Origin: Hydractinia symbiolongicarpus
Taxonomy: Eukaryota; Cnidaria; Hydrozoa; Anthoathecata; Hydractiniidae
Reading direction: 5' to 3'
Length of the DNA: 64,000 bases
NCBI RefSeq assembly: GCF_029227915.1
Contig: NC_079881.1
Coordinates: forward strand, 2,046,001 to 2,110,000
Below the pieces are notes generated by a model. The model had not been told where the DNA came from. It saw only the letters and a program-made list of their open reading frames with translations, and searched no databases. The stretch's first letter is position 1. Every line of letters starts with the position of its first letter. Below, piece by piece: positions 11,901-25,466 of the stretch. The position numbers and the translations under genes were made by a program.

Positions 11901-14900
11901 TTTAAATTATTATTTCACCACTAAAGGCCATTAGACTTGTAGTTTTTAAAAATGTTTTCATTTTTGATGAGACGCTGAATAAAAGAAGTTTAATCGCCGG
12001 CAAACGAAAACCCGCGACTTCCCGTAAATCCGGACTCGGCCCGTATAGTCAAAAGTATACAAAGAAAGTACCCAGGGAGTAAACTCATTTCCCGAACAAT
12101 TTTTTTAATTATCTTTTCACCACTAAAACGCATGAGACTTGCAGTTTTCAAAAATGTTTTCATTTTTGATGAGACGCTTAATGAAAGAGGTTTAATCGCC
12201 GGCAAACGAAAACCCGCGACTTCCCGTAAATCTGGACTCGGCCCGTATAGTCAAAAGTATACAAAGAAAGTACCCAGGGAGTAAACTCATTTCCCGAACG
12301 ATTTTTTAAATTATCTTTTCACCACTAAAACGCATGAGACTTGATGTTTTCAAAAATATTTTCATTTTTGATGAGACGCTTAATGAAAGAGGTTTAATCG
12401 CCGGCAAACGAAAACCCGCGACTTCCCGTAAATCCCGGACTCGGCCTGTATAGGCAAAAGTATACAAAGAAAGTACCCAGGATGTAAACCCATTTCCCGA
12501 ACGATTTTTTAAATTATTATTTCACCACTAAAGGCCATGAGACTTGTAGTTTTTAAAAATGTTTTCATTTTTGATGAGACGCTGAATAAAAGAAGTTTAA
12601 TCGCCGGTAAACGAAAACCCGCGATTTCCCGTAAATCCCGGGCTTGGCCCGTATAGTCGAATGTATACAAAGAAAGTACCCTGTGAGTAAACTCATTTCC
12701 AAAACGATTTTTTAAATTATCTTTTCACCACTAAAACGCATGAGACTTGCAGTTTTCAAAAATGTTTTCATTTTTGATGAGACGCTTAATGAAAGAGGTT
12801 TAATCGCCGGCAAACGAAAACCCGCGACTTCCCGTAAATCCGGACTCGGCCCGTATAGTCAAAAGTATACAAAGAAAGTACCCAGGAAGTAAACTCATTT
12901 CCCGAACGATTTTTTAAATTATATTTTCACCACTAAAACGCATGAGACTTGTAGTTTTCAGAAATGTTTTCATTTTTGATGAGACGCTTAATGAAAGTGG
13001 TTTAATCGCCGGCAAACGAAAACCCGCGATTTCCCGTAAATCACGGGCTTGGCCCGTATAGTCGAATGTATACAAAGAAAGTACCCTGTGAGTAAACTCA
13101 TTTACAAAACGATTTTTTAAATTATTATTTCACCACTAAAGGCCATGAGACTTGTAGTTTTCAGAAATGTTTTCAATTTTGATGAGACGCCTAATAAAAG
13201 TGGTTTAATCGCCGGCAAACGAAAACCCCCGATTTCCCGTAAATCCCGGGCTTGGCCTGTATAGTCGAATGTATACAAAGAAAGTACCCTGTGAGTAAAC
13301 TCATTTCCAAAACGATTTTTTAAATTATCTTTTCACCACTAAAACGCATGAGACTTGCAGTTTTCAAAAATGTTTTCATTTTTGATGAGACGCTAAATGA
13401 AAGTGGTTTAATCGCCGGCAAACGAAAACCCGCGATTTCCCGTAAATCCCGGGCTTGGCCCGTATAGTCAAATGTATACAAAGAAAGTACCCTGTGAGTA
13501 AACTCATTTCCAAAACGATTTTTTAAATTATCTTTTCACCACTAAAACGCATGAGACTTGCAGTTTTTAAAAATGTTTTCATTTTTGATGAGACGCTTAA
13601 TGAAAGAGGTTTAATCGCCGGCAAACGAAAACCCGCGACTTCCCGTAAATCCGGACTCGGCCCGTATAGTCAAAAGTATACAAAGAAAGTACCCAGGGAG
13701 TAAACTCATTTCCCGAACGATTTTTTAAATTATATTTTCACCACTAAAACGCATAAGACTTGTAGTTTTCAGAAATGTTTTCATTTTTGATGAGACGCTT
13801 AATGAAAGTGGTTTAATCGCCGGCAAACGAAAACCCGCGATTTCCCGTAAATCCCGGGCTTGGCCCGTATAGTCGAATGTATACAAAGAAAGTACCCTGT
13901 GAGTAAACTCATTTCCAAAACGATTTTTTAAATTATCTTTTCACCGCTAAAACGCATGAGACTTGCAGTTTTCAAAAATGTTTTCATTTTTGATGAGACG
14001 CTTAATGAAAGAGGTTTAATCGCCGGCAAACAAAAACCCGCGACTTCCCGTAAATCCCGACTCGGCCCGTATAGTCAAAAGTATACAAAGAAAGTACCCA
14101 GGAGGTAAACTCATTTCCCGAACGATTTTTTAAATTATATTTTCACCACTAAAACGCATGAGACTTGTAGTTTTCAGGAATGTTTTCATTTTTGATGAGA
14201 CGCTTAATGAAAGAGGTTTAATCGCCGGCAAACGAAATCCCGCGATTTCCCGTAAATCCCAGGCTTGGCCCGTATAGTCGAATGTATACAAAGAAAGTAC
14301 CCAGGGAGTAAACTCATTTCCCGAACGATTTTTTTAATTTTTTTTTTTACCACTAAAACGCATGAGACTTGTAGTTTTCAAAAATGTTTTCATTTTTGAT
14401 GAGACGCTTAATGAAAGAGGTTTAATCGCCGGCAAACGAAAACCCGCGATTTCCCGTAAATCCCGGGCTTGGCCTGTATAGTCGAATGTATACAAAGAAA
14501 GTACCCTGTGAGTAAACTCATTTCCAAAACGATTTTTTAAATTATCTTTTCACCACTAAAACGCATGAGACTTGCAGTTTTCAAAAATGTTTTCATTTTT
14601 GATGAGACGCTTATTGAAAGAGGTTTAATCGCCGGCAAACGAAAACCCGCGATTTCCCGTAAATCCCGGGCTTGGCCCGTATAGTCGAATGTATACAAAG
14701 AAAGTACCCTGTGAGTAAACTCATTTCCAAAACGATTTTTTAAATTATCTTTTCACCACTAAAACGCATGAGACTTGCAGTTTTCAAAAATGTTTTCATT
14801 TTTGATGAGACGCTTAATGAAAGTGGTTTAATCGCCGGCAAACGAAAACCCGCGATTTCCCGTAAATCCCGGGCTTGACCCGTAAAGTCGAATGTATACA

Positions 14901-15800
14901 AAGAAAGTACCCTGTGAGTAAACTCATTTCCAAAACGATTTTTTAAATTATCTTTTCACCACTAAAACGCATGAGACTTGCAGTTTTCAAAAATGTTTTC
15001 ATTTTTGATGAGACGCTTAATGAAAGAGGTTTAATCGCCGGCAAACAAAAACCCGCGACTTCCCGTAAATCCCGACTCGGCCCGTATAGTCAAAAGTATA
15101 CACAGAAAGTACCCAGGAAGTAAACTCATTTCCCGAACGATTTTTTAAATTATATCTTCACCACTAAAACGCATGAGACTTGTAGTTTTCAGAAATGTTT
15201 TCATTTTTGATGAGACGCTTAATGAAAGAGGTTTAATCGCCGGCAAACGAAATCCCGCGATTTCCCGTAAATCCCGGGCTTGGCCTGTATAGTCGAATGT
15301 ATACAAAGAAAGTACCCTGTGAGTAAACTAATTTCCAAAACGATTTTCTAAATTATCTTTTCACCACTAAAACGCATGAGACTTGCAGTTTTCATAAATG
15401 TTTTCATTTTTGATGAGACGCTTATTGAAAGAGGTTTAATCGCCGGCAAACGAAAACCCGCGATTTCCCGTAAATCCCGGGCTTGGCCCGTATAGTCGAA
15501 TGTATACAAAGAAAGTACCCGGTGAGTAAACTCATTTCCAAAACGATTTTTTAAATTATTATTTCACCACTAAAACGCATGAGACTTGCAGTTTTCATAA
15601 ATGTTTTCATTTTTGATGAGACGCTTAATGAAAGAGGTTTAATCGCCGGCAAACAAAAACCCGCTACTTCCCGTAAGACCGGACTCGGCCCGTATAGTCA
15701 AAAGTATACAAAGAAAGTACCCAGGAAGTAAACTCATTTCCCGAACGATTTTTTAAATTATATTTTCACCACGAAAACGCATGAGACTTGTAGTTTTCAG
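9000..15800. repeat. Array 1, zone 2: irregular mixture with 'ccctgtgagt' variants
   Basis: From about 9030 rightward, monomers with 'ccctgtgagt' plus 'atttccaaaacg' become frequent. They are usually followed by 'ttatcttttcacc' and 'gacttgcag'. They alternate with 'gttttcagaaatg' monomers and with zone-1-like monomers. I could not find one long repeating order here; the pattern is a shuffled mixture with local duplications. Edges are approximate. Confidence 0.65.
10722..11530. repeat. Local 2-monomer tandem duplication (~403 bp unit)
   Basis: Two consecutive monomers are repeated side by side. The first has 'gcttaataaaagtgg' and 'tcaaaagaatac'; the second has 'aaacgatacccacg', 'ggcgcgtatag', 'gtcgattgtatac' and 'atttcaaaaacaat'. 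The diagnostic 'gataccc' lies at 10995 and again at 11399. A single extra copy of the first monomer type also precedes the pair, at about 10520-10721. Edges are placed to the nearest monomer. Confidence 0.75.
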
Positions 15801-18800
15801 AAATGTTTTCATTTTTGATGAGACGCTTAATGAAAGAGGTTTAATCGCCGGCAAACGAAATCCCGCGATTTCCCGTAAATCCTGGGCTTGGCCCGAATAG
15901 TCGAATGTATACAAAGAAAGTACCCAGGGAGTAAACTCATTTCCCGAACGATTTTTTTAATTTTTTTTTTACCACTATAACGCATGAGACTTGTAGTTTT
16001 CAAAAATGTTTTCATTTTTGATGAGACGCTTAATGAAAGAGGTTTAATCGCCGGCAAACGAAAACCCGCGATTTCCCGTAAATCCCGGGCTTGGCCCGTA
16101 TTGTCGAATGTATACAAAGAAAGTACCCAAGGAGTAAACTCATTTGCCGAACGATTTTTTAAATTTTTTTTTTACCACTAAAACGCATGAGACTTGTAGT
16201 TTCAAAAATGTTTTCATTTTTGATAAGACGCTTAATAAAAGAAGTTTAATCGCCGGCAAACGAAAACCCGCGTCTTCCCGTAAATCCGGACTCGGCCCGT
16301 ATAGTCAAAAGTATACAAAGAAAGTACCCATGGAGTAAACTCATTTCCCGAACAATTTTTTAAATTATATTTTCACCACTAAAACGCATGAGACTTGTAG
16401 TTTTCAGAAATGTTTTCATTTTTGTTGAGACGCTTAATGAAAGTGGTTTAATCGCCGGCAAATGAAATCCCGCGATTTCCCGTAAATCCCGGGCTTGGCC
16501 CGTATAGTCGAATGTATACAAAGAAAGTACCCAGGGAGTAAACTCATTTCCCGAACGATTTTTTTAATTTTTTTTTACCACTAAAACGCATGAGACTTGT
16601 AGTTTTCAAAAATGTTTTCATTTTTGATGAGACGCTTAATGAAAGAGGTTTAATCGCCGGCAAACGAAAACCCGCGATTTCCCGTAAATCCCGGGCTTGG
16701 CCCGTATAGTCGAATGTATACAAAGAAAGTACCCTGTGAGTAAACTCATTTCCAAAACGATTTTTTAAATTATCTTTTCACCACTAAAACGCAGGAGACT
16801 TGCAGTTTTCAAAAATGTTTTCATTTTTGATGAGACGCTTAATGAAAGTGGTTTAATCGCCGGCAAACGAAAACCCGCGATTTCCCGTAAATCCCGGCTT
16901 GGCCCGTATAGTCGAATGTATACAAAGAAAGTACCCAGGGAGTAAACTCATTTCCCGAGCAATTTTTTAAATTTTTTTTTTACCATTAAAACGCATGAGA
17001 CTTGTAGTTTCAAAAATGTTTTCATTTTTGATGAGACGCTAAATAAAAGAAGTTTAATTGCCGGCAAACGAAAACCCGCGACTTCCCGTAAATCCGGACT
17101 CGGCCCGTATAGTCAAAAGTATACAAAGAAAGTACCCATGGAGTAAACTCATTTCCCGAACAATTTTTTAAATTATATTTTCACCACTAAAACGCATGAG
17201 ACTTGTAGTTTTCAGAAATGTTTTCATTTTTGATGAGACGCTTAATGAAAGTGGTTTAATCGCCGGCAAACGAAAACCCGCGATTTCCCGTAAATCCCGG
17301 GCTTGGCCCGTATAGTCGAATGTATACAAAGAAAGTACCCTGTGAGTAAACTCATTTCCAAAACGATTTTTTAAATTATCTTTTCACCACTAAAACGCAT
17401 GAGACTTGCAGTTTTTAAAAATGTTTTCATTTTTGATGAGACGCTTAATGAAAAAGGTTTAATCGCCGGCAAACAAAAACCCGCGACTTCCCGTAAATCC
17501 GGACTCGGCCCGTATAGTCAAAAGTATACAAAGAAAGTACCCAGGAAGTAAACTCATTTCCCGAACGATTTTTTAAATTATATTTTCACCACTAAAACGC
17601 ATGAGACTTGTAGTTTTCAGAAAAGTTTTCATTTTTGATGAGACGCTTAATGAAAGAGGTTTAATCGCCGGCAAACGAAATCCCGCGATTTCCCGTAAAT
17701 CCCGGGCTTGGCCCGTATAGTCGAATGTATACAAAGAAAGTACCTAGGGAGTAAACTCATTTCCCGAACGATTTTTTTAATTTTTTTTTTACCACTAAAA
17801 CGCATAAGACTTGTAGTTTTCAGAAATGTTTTCATTTTTGATGAGACGCTTAACGAAAGTGGTTTAATCCCCGGCAAACGAAAACCCGCGATTTCCCGTA
17901 AATCCCGGGCTCTGCCCGTATAGTCGAATGTATACAAAGAACGTACCCTGTGAGTAAACTCATTTCCAAAACGATTTTTTAAATTATCTTTTCACCACTA
18001 AAACGCATGAGACTTGCAGTTTTCAAAAATATTTTCATTTTTGATGAGACGCTTAATGAAAGAGGTTTAATCGCCATCAAACAAAAACCCGCGACTTCCC
18101 GTAAATCCGGACTCGGCCCGTATAGTCAAAAGTATACAAAGAAAGTACCCAGGAAGTAAACTCATTTCCCGAAGGATTTTTTAAATTATATTTTCACCAC
18201 TAAAACGCATGAGACTTGTAGTTTTCAGAAATGTTTTCATTTTTGATGAGACGCTTAATGAAAGAGGTTTAATCGCCGGCAAACGAAATCCCGCGATTTC
18301 CCGTAAATCCCGGGCTTGGCCCGTATAGTCGAATGTATACAAAGAAAGTACCCAGGGAGTAAACTCATTTCCCGAACGATTTTTTTAATTTTTTTTTTAC
18401 CACTATAACGCATGAGACTTGTAGTTTTCAAAAATGTTTTCATTTTTGATGAGACGCTTAATGAAAGAGGTTTAATCGCCGGCAAACGAAAACCCGCGAT
18501 TTCCCGTAAATCCCGGGCTTGGCCCGTATAGTCGAATGTATACAAAGAAAGTACCCAGGGAGTAAACTCATTTCCCGAACGATTTTTTAAATTTTTTTTT
18601 TACCACTAAAACGCATGAGACTTGTAGTTTCAAAAATGTTTTCATTTTTGATGAGACGCTTAATAAAAGAAGTTTAATCGCCGGCAAACGAAAACCCGCG
18701 ACTTCCCGTAAATCCGGACTCGGCCGTATAGTCAAAAGTATACAAAGAAAGTACCCATGGAGTAAACTCATTTCCCGAACAATTATTTAAATTATATTTT

Positions 18801-21800
18801 CACCACTAAAACGCATGAGACTTGTAGTTTTCAGAAATGTTTTCATTTTTGTTGAGACGCTTAATGAAAGTGGTTTAATCGCCGGCAAACGAAATCCCGC
18901 GATTTCCCGTAAATCCCGGGCTTGGCCCGTATAGTCGAATGTATACAAAGAAAGTACCCAGGGAGTAAACTCATTTCCCGAACGATTTTTTTAATTTTTT
19001 TTTTACCACTAAAACGCATGAGACTTGTAGTTTTCAAAAATGTTTTCATTTTTGATGAGACGCTTAATGAAAGAGGTTTAATCGCCGGCAAACGAAAACC
19101 CGCCATTTCCCGTAAATCCCGGGCTTGGCCCGTATAGTCGAATGTATACAAAGAAAGTACCCAGGGAGTAAACTCATTTCCCGAACGATTTTTTAAATTT
19201 TTTTTTACCACTAAAACGCATGAGACTTGTAGTTTCAAAAATGTTTTCATTTTTGATGAGACGCTTAATAAAAGAAGTTTAATCGCCGGCAAACGAAAAC
19301 CCGCGACTTCCCGTAAATCCGGACTCGGCCCGTATAGTCAAAAGTATACAAAGAAAGTACCCATGGAGTAAACTCATTTCCCGAACAATTTTTTAAATTA
19401 TATTTTCACCACTAAAACGCATGAGACTTGTAGTTTTCAGAATTGTTTTCATTTTTGTTGAGACGCTTAAGGAAAGTGGTTTAATCGCCGGCAAACGAAA
19501 ACCAGCGATTTCCCGTAAATCCCAGGCTTGGCCCGTATAGTCGAATGCATACAAAGAAAGTACCCTGTGAGTAAACTCATTTCCAAAACGATTTTTTAAA
19601 TTATCTTTTCACCACTAAAACGCAGGAGACTTGCAGTTTTCAAAAATGTTTTCATTTTTGATGAGACGCTTAATGAAATTGGTTTAATCGCCGGCAAACG
19701 AAAACCCGCGATTTCCCGTAAATCCCGGGCTTGGCCCGTATAGTCGAATGTATACAAAGAAAGTACCCAGGGAGTAAACTCATTTCCCGAACAATTTTTT
19801 AAATTTTTTTTTTACCACTAAAACGCATGAGACTTGTAGTTTCAAAAATGTTTTCATTTTTGATGAGACGCTGAATAAAAGAAGTTTAATCGCCGGCAAA
19901 CGAAAACCCGCGACTTCCCGTAAATCCGGACTCGGCCCGTATAGTCAAAAGTATACAAAGAAATTACCCATGGAGTAAACTCATTTCCCGAACAATTTTT
20001 TAAATTATATTTTCACCACTAAAACGCATGAGACTTGTAGTTTTCAGAAATGTTTTCATTTTTGATGAGACGCTTAATGAAAGTGGTTTAATCGCCGGCA
20101 AACGAAAACCCGCGATTTCCCGTAAATCCCGGGCTTGGCCCGTATAGTCGAATGTATACAAAGAAAGTACCCTGTGAGTAAACTCATTTCCAAAACGATT
20201 TTTTAAATTATCTTTTCACCACTAAAACGCATGAGACTTGCAGTTTTTAAAAATGTTTTCATTTTTGATGAGACGCTTAATGAAAAAGGTTTAATCGCCG
20301 GCAAACAAAAACCCGCGACTTCCCGTAAATCCGGACTCGGCCCGTATAGTCAAAAGTATACAAAGAAAGTACCCAGGAAGTAAACTCATTTCCCGAACGA
20401 TTTTTTAAATTATATTTTCACCACTAAAACGCATGAGACTTGTAGTTTTCAGAAATGTTTTCATTTTTGATGAGACGCTTAATGAAAGAGGTTTAATCGC
20501 CGGCAAACGAAATCCTGCGATTTCCCGTAAATCCCGGGCTTGGCCCGTATAGTCGAATGTATACAAAGAAAGTACCTAGGGAGTAAACTCATTTCCCGAA
20601 CGATTTTTTTAATTTTTTTTTTACCACTATAACGCATGAGACTTGTAGTTTTCAAAAATGTTTTCATTTTTGATGAGACGCTTAATGAAAGAGGTTTAAT
20701 CGCCGGCAAACGAAAACCCGCGATTTTCCGTAAATCCCGGGCTTGGCCCGTATAGTCGAATGTATACAAAGAAAGTACCCAGGGAGTAAACTCATTTCCC
20801 GAACGATTTTTTAAATTTTTTTTTTACCACTAAAACGCATGAGACTTGTAGTTTCAAAAATGTTTTCATTTTTGATGAGACGCTTAATAAAAGAAGTTTA
20901 ATCGCCGGCAAACGAAAACCCGCGACTTCCCGTAAATCCGGACTCGGCCCGTATAGTCAAAAGTATACAAAGAAAGTACCCAGGGAGTAAACTCATTTCC
21001 CGAACAATTTTTTAAATTATATTTTCACCACTAAAACGCATGAGACTTGTAGTTTTCAGAAATGTTTTCATTTTTGTTGAGACGCTTAATGAAAGTGGTT
21101 TAATCGCCGGCAAACGAAATCCCGCGATTTCCCGTAAATCCCGGGCTTGGCACGTATAGTCGAATGTATACAAAGAAAGTACCCAGGGAGTAAACTCATT
21201 TCCCGAACGATTTTTTTAATTTTTTTTTTACAACTAAAACGCATGAGACTTGTAGTTTTCAAAAATGTTTTCATTTTTGATGAGACGCTTAATGAAAGAG
21301 GTTTAATCGCCGGCAAACGAAAACCCACGATTTTCCGTAAATCCCGGGCTTGGCCCGTATAGTCGAATGTATACAAAGAAAGTACCCAGGGAGTAAACTC
21401 ATTTCCCGAACGATTTTTTAAATTTTTTTTTTACCACTAAAACGCATGAGACTTGTAGTTTCAAAAATGTTTTCATTTTTGATGAGACGCTTAATAAAAG
21501 AAGTTTAATCGCCGGCAAACGAAAACCCGCGACTTCCCGTAAATCCGGACTCGGCCCGTATAGTCAAAAGTATACAAAGAAAGTACCCAGGGAGTAAACC
21601 CATTTCCCGAACAATTTTTTAAATTATATTTTCACCACTAAAACGCATGAGACTTGTAGTTTTCAGAAATGTTTTCATTTTTGTTGAGACGCTTAATGAA
21701 AGTGGTTTAATCGCCGGCAAACGAAATCCCGCGATTTCCCGTAAATCCCGGGCTTGGCCCGTATAGTCGAATGTATACAAAGAAAGTACCCAGGGAGTAA

Positions 21801-23700
21801 ACTCATTTCCCGAACGATTTTTTAAATTTTTTTTTTACCACTAAAACGCATGAGACTTGTAGTTTCAAAAATGTTTTCATTTTTGATGAGACGCTTAATA
21901 AAAGAAGTTTAATCGCCGGCAAACGAAAACCCGCGACTTCCCGTAAATCCGGACTCGGCCCGTATAGTCAAAAGTATACAAAGAAAGTACCCAGGGAGTA
22001 AACTCATTTCCCGAACAATTTTTTAAATTATATTTTCACCACTAAAACGCATGAGACTTGTAGTTTTCAGAAATGTTTTCATTTTTGTTGAGACGCTTAA
22101 TGAAAGTGGTTTAATCGCCGGCAAACGAAATCCCGCGATTTCCCGTAAATCCCGGGCTTGGCCCGTATAGTCGAATGTATACAAAGAAAGTACCCAGGGA
22201 GTAAACTCATTTCCCGAACGATTTTTTTAATTTTTTTTTTACAACTAAAACGCATGAGACTTGTAGTTTTCAAAAATGTTTTCATTTTTGATGAGACGCT
22301 TAATGAAAGAGGTTTAATCGCCGGCAAACGAAAACCCGCGATTTTCCGTAAATCCCGGGCTTGGCCCGTATAGTCGAATGTATACAAAGAAAGTACCCAG
22401 GGAGTAAACTCATTTCCCGAACGATTTTTTAAATTTTTTTTTTACCACTAAAACGCATGAGACTTGTAGTTTCAAAAATGTTTTCATTTTTGATGAGACG
22501 CTTAATAAAAGAAGTTTAATCGCCGGCAAACGAAAACCCGCGACTTCCCGTAAATCCGGACTCGGCCCGTATAGTCAAAAGTATACAAAGAAAGTACCCA
22601 GGGAGTAAACTCATTTCCCGAACAATTTTTTAAATTATATTTTCACCACTAAAACGCATGAGACTTGTAGTTTTCAGAAATGTTTTCATTTTTGTTGAGA
22701 CGCTTAATGAAAGTGGTTTAATCGCCGGCAAACGAAATCCCGCGATTTCCCGTAAATCCCGGGCTTGGCCCGTATAGTCGAATGTATACAAAGAAAGTAC
22801 CCAGGGAGTAAACTCATTTCCCGAACGATTTTTTTAATTTTTTTTTTACAACTAAAACGCATGAGACTTGTAGTTTTCAAAAATGTTTTCATTTTTGATG
22901 AGACGCTTAATGAAAGAGGTTTAATCGCCGGCAAACGAAAACCCGCGATTTCCCGTAAATCCCGGGCTTGGCCCGTATAGTCGAATGTATACAAAGAAAG
23001 TACCCAGGGAGTAAACTCATTTCCCGAACGATTTTTTAAATTTTTTTTTTACCACTAAAACGCATGAGACTTGTAGTTTCAAAAATGTTTTCATTTTTGA
23101 TGAGACGCTTAATAAAAGAAGTTTAATCGCCGGCAAACGAAAACCCGCGACTTTCCGTAAATCCGGACTCGGCCCGTATAGTCAAAAGTATACAAAGAAA
23201 GTACCCATGGAGTAAACTCATTTCCCGAACAATTTTTTAAATTATATTTTCACCACTAAAACGCATGAGACTTGTAGTTTTTAGAAATGTTTTCATTTTT
23301 GTTGAGACGCTTAAGGAAAGTGGTTTAATCGCCGGCAAACGAAAACCCGCGATTTCCCGTAAATCCCAGGCTTGGCCCGTATAGTCGAATGCATACAAAG
23401 AAAGTACCCTGTGAGTAAACTCATTTCCAAAACGATTTTTTAAATTATCTTTTCACCACTAAAACGCAGGAGACTTGCAGTTTTCAAAAATGTTTTCATT
23501 TTTGATGAGACGCTTAATGAAAGTGGTTTAATCGCCGGCAAACGAAAACCCGCGATTTCCCGTAAATCCCGGGCTTGGCCCGTATAGTCGAATGTATACA
23601 AAGAAAGTACCCAGGGAGTAAACTCATTTCCCGAACGATTTTTTAAATTTTTTTTTAACCACTAAAACGCATGAGACTTGTAGTTTCAAAAATGTTTTCA
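15800..23700. repeat. Array 1, zone 3: ~606-bp trimer HOR
   Basis: Three monomer variants follow each other repeatedly: one with 'gttttcagaaatg' and often 'tttgttgagacg'; one with 'gttttcaaaaatg' and 'gcttaatgaaagagg'; and one with the shortened 'gtagtttcaaaaatg' and 'cttaataaaagaag'. The marker 'tttgttgag' is at 16421, 18848, 19454, 21073, 21680, 22084, 22691 and 23298. Spacings of 606-607 bp dominate on the right; one spacing of 404 marks loss of a monomer, and 1619 and 2427 mark trimers where the marker is mutated or extra monomers intervene. Regularity is best from about 18200 to 23700. Confidence 0.75.
19440..19840. repeat. Segment duplicated 3844 bp downstream (within array 1)
   Basis: Several private variants in this segment recur together 3844 bp (19 monomers) to the right: 'gcttaaggaaagtgg' (19467 region and 23311 region), 'gaatgcatacaaag', 'cccaggcttgg' and 'aaaacgcaggagacttgcag' (19621 region and 23465 region). 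An older relative of the 'cgcaggag' variant is near 16790. Edges are approximate. The shared private changes point to block duplication of part of the trimer zone. Confidence 0.65.
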
Positions 23701-25466
23701 TTTTTGATGAGACGCTGAATAAAAGAAGTTTAATCGCCGGCAAACGAAAACCCGCGACTTCCCGTAAATCCGGACTCGGCCCGTATAGTCAAAAGTATAC
23801 AAAGAAAGTACCCTGTGAGTAAACTCATTTCCAAAACGATTTTTTAAATTATCTTTTCACCACTAAAACGCATGAGACTTACAGTTTTCAAAAATGTTTT
23901 CATTTTTGATGAGACGCTTAATGAAAGAGGTTTAATCGCCGGCAAACGAAAACCCGCGACTTCCCGTAAATCCGGACTCGGCCCGTATAGTCAAAAGTAT
24001 ACAAAGAAAGTACCCAGGGAGTAAACTCATTTCCCGAACGATTTTTTAAATTATATTTTCACCACTAAAACGCATAAGACTTGTAGTTTTCAGAAATGTT
24101 TTCATTTTTGATGAGACGCTTAATGAAAGTGGTTTAATCGCCGCCAAACGAAAACCCGCGATTTCCCGTAAATCCCGGGCTTGGCCTGTATAGTCGAATG
24201 TATACAAAGAAAGTACCCTGTGAGTAAACTCATTTCCAAAACGATTTTTTAAATTATCTTTTCACCACTAAAACGCATGAGACTTGCAGTTTTCAAAAAT
24301 GTTTTCATTTTTGATGAGACGCTTAATGAAAGTGGTTTTATCGCCGGCAAACAAAAACCCGCGACTTCCCGTAAATCCGGACTCGGCCCGTATAGTCAAA
24401 AGTATACAAAGAAAGTACCCAGGGAGTAAACTCATTTCCCGAACGATTTTTTAAATTATATTTTCACCACTAAAACGCATGAGACTTGTAGTTTTCAGAA
24501 ATGTTTTCATTTTTGATGAGACGCTTAATGAAAGTGGTTTAATCGCCGGCAAACGAAAACCCGCGATTTCCCGTAAATCCCGGGCTTGGCCCATATAGTC
24601 GAATGTATACAAAGAAAGTACCCTGTGAGTAAACTCATTTCCAAAACGATTTTTTAAATTATCTTTTCACCACTAAAACGCATGAGACTTGCAGTTTTCA
24701 AAAATGTTTTCATTTTTGATGAGACGCTTAATGAAAGAGGTTTAATCGACAGCAAACGAAATCCCGCGATTTCCCGTAAATCCCGGCTTGGCCCGTATAG
24801 TCGAATGTATACAAAGAAAGTACCCAGGGAGTAAACTCATTTCAAAAACGATTTTTTAAATTATCTTTTCACCACTAAAACGCATGAGACTTGCAGTTTT
24901 CAAAAATGTTTTCATTTTTGATGAGACGCTTAATGAAAGTGGTTTAATCGCCGGCAAACGAAAACCCGCGATTTCCCGTAAATCCCGGGCTTGGCCCCTA
25001 TAGTCGAATGTATACAAAGAAAGTACCCTGTGAGTAAACTCATTTCCAAAACGATTTTTTAAATTATCTTTTCACCACTAAAACGCATGAGACTTGCAGT
25101 TTTCAAAAATGTTTTCATTTTTGATGAGACGCTTAATGAAAGAGGTTTAATCGCCAGCAAACGAAATCCCGCGATTTCCCGTAAATCCCGGGCTTGGCCC
25201 GTATAGTCGAATGTATACAAAGAAAGTACCCAGGGAGTAAACTCATTTCCCGAACGATTTTTTTAATTTTTTTTTTTTACCACTAAAACGCATGAGACTT
25301 GTAGTTTTCAAAAATGTTTTCATTTTTGATGAGACGCTTAATGAAAGAGGTTTAATCGCCGGCAAACGAAAACCCGCGATTTCCCGTAAATCCCGGGCTT
25401 GGCCCGTATAGTCGAATGTATACAAAGAAAGTACCCTGTGAGTAAACTCATTTCCGAAACGATTTT
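23700..25466. repeat. Array 1, mixed monomers between trimer zone and terminal block
   Basis: About nine 202-bp monomers follow the trimer zone. They return to the zone-2 style, with 'ccctgtgagt', 'atttccaaaacg', 'ttatcttttcacc' and 'gacttgcag' or 'gacttacag'. No regular higher-order order was found in this stretch, and nothing other than monomers is present. Confidence 0.7.

Noticed and set aside
18861-19292. The longest open frame, 143 codons on the minus strand
   Set aside because: It spans a little over two monomers and contains two versions of the same repeat-derived peptide. It exists because the stop present in other copies is lost by a short T-tract change. I treat it as chance.
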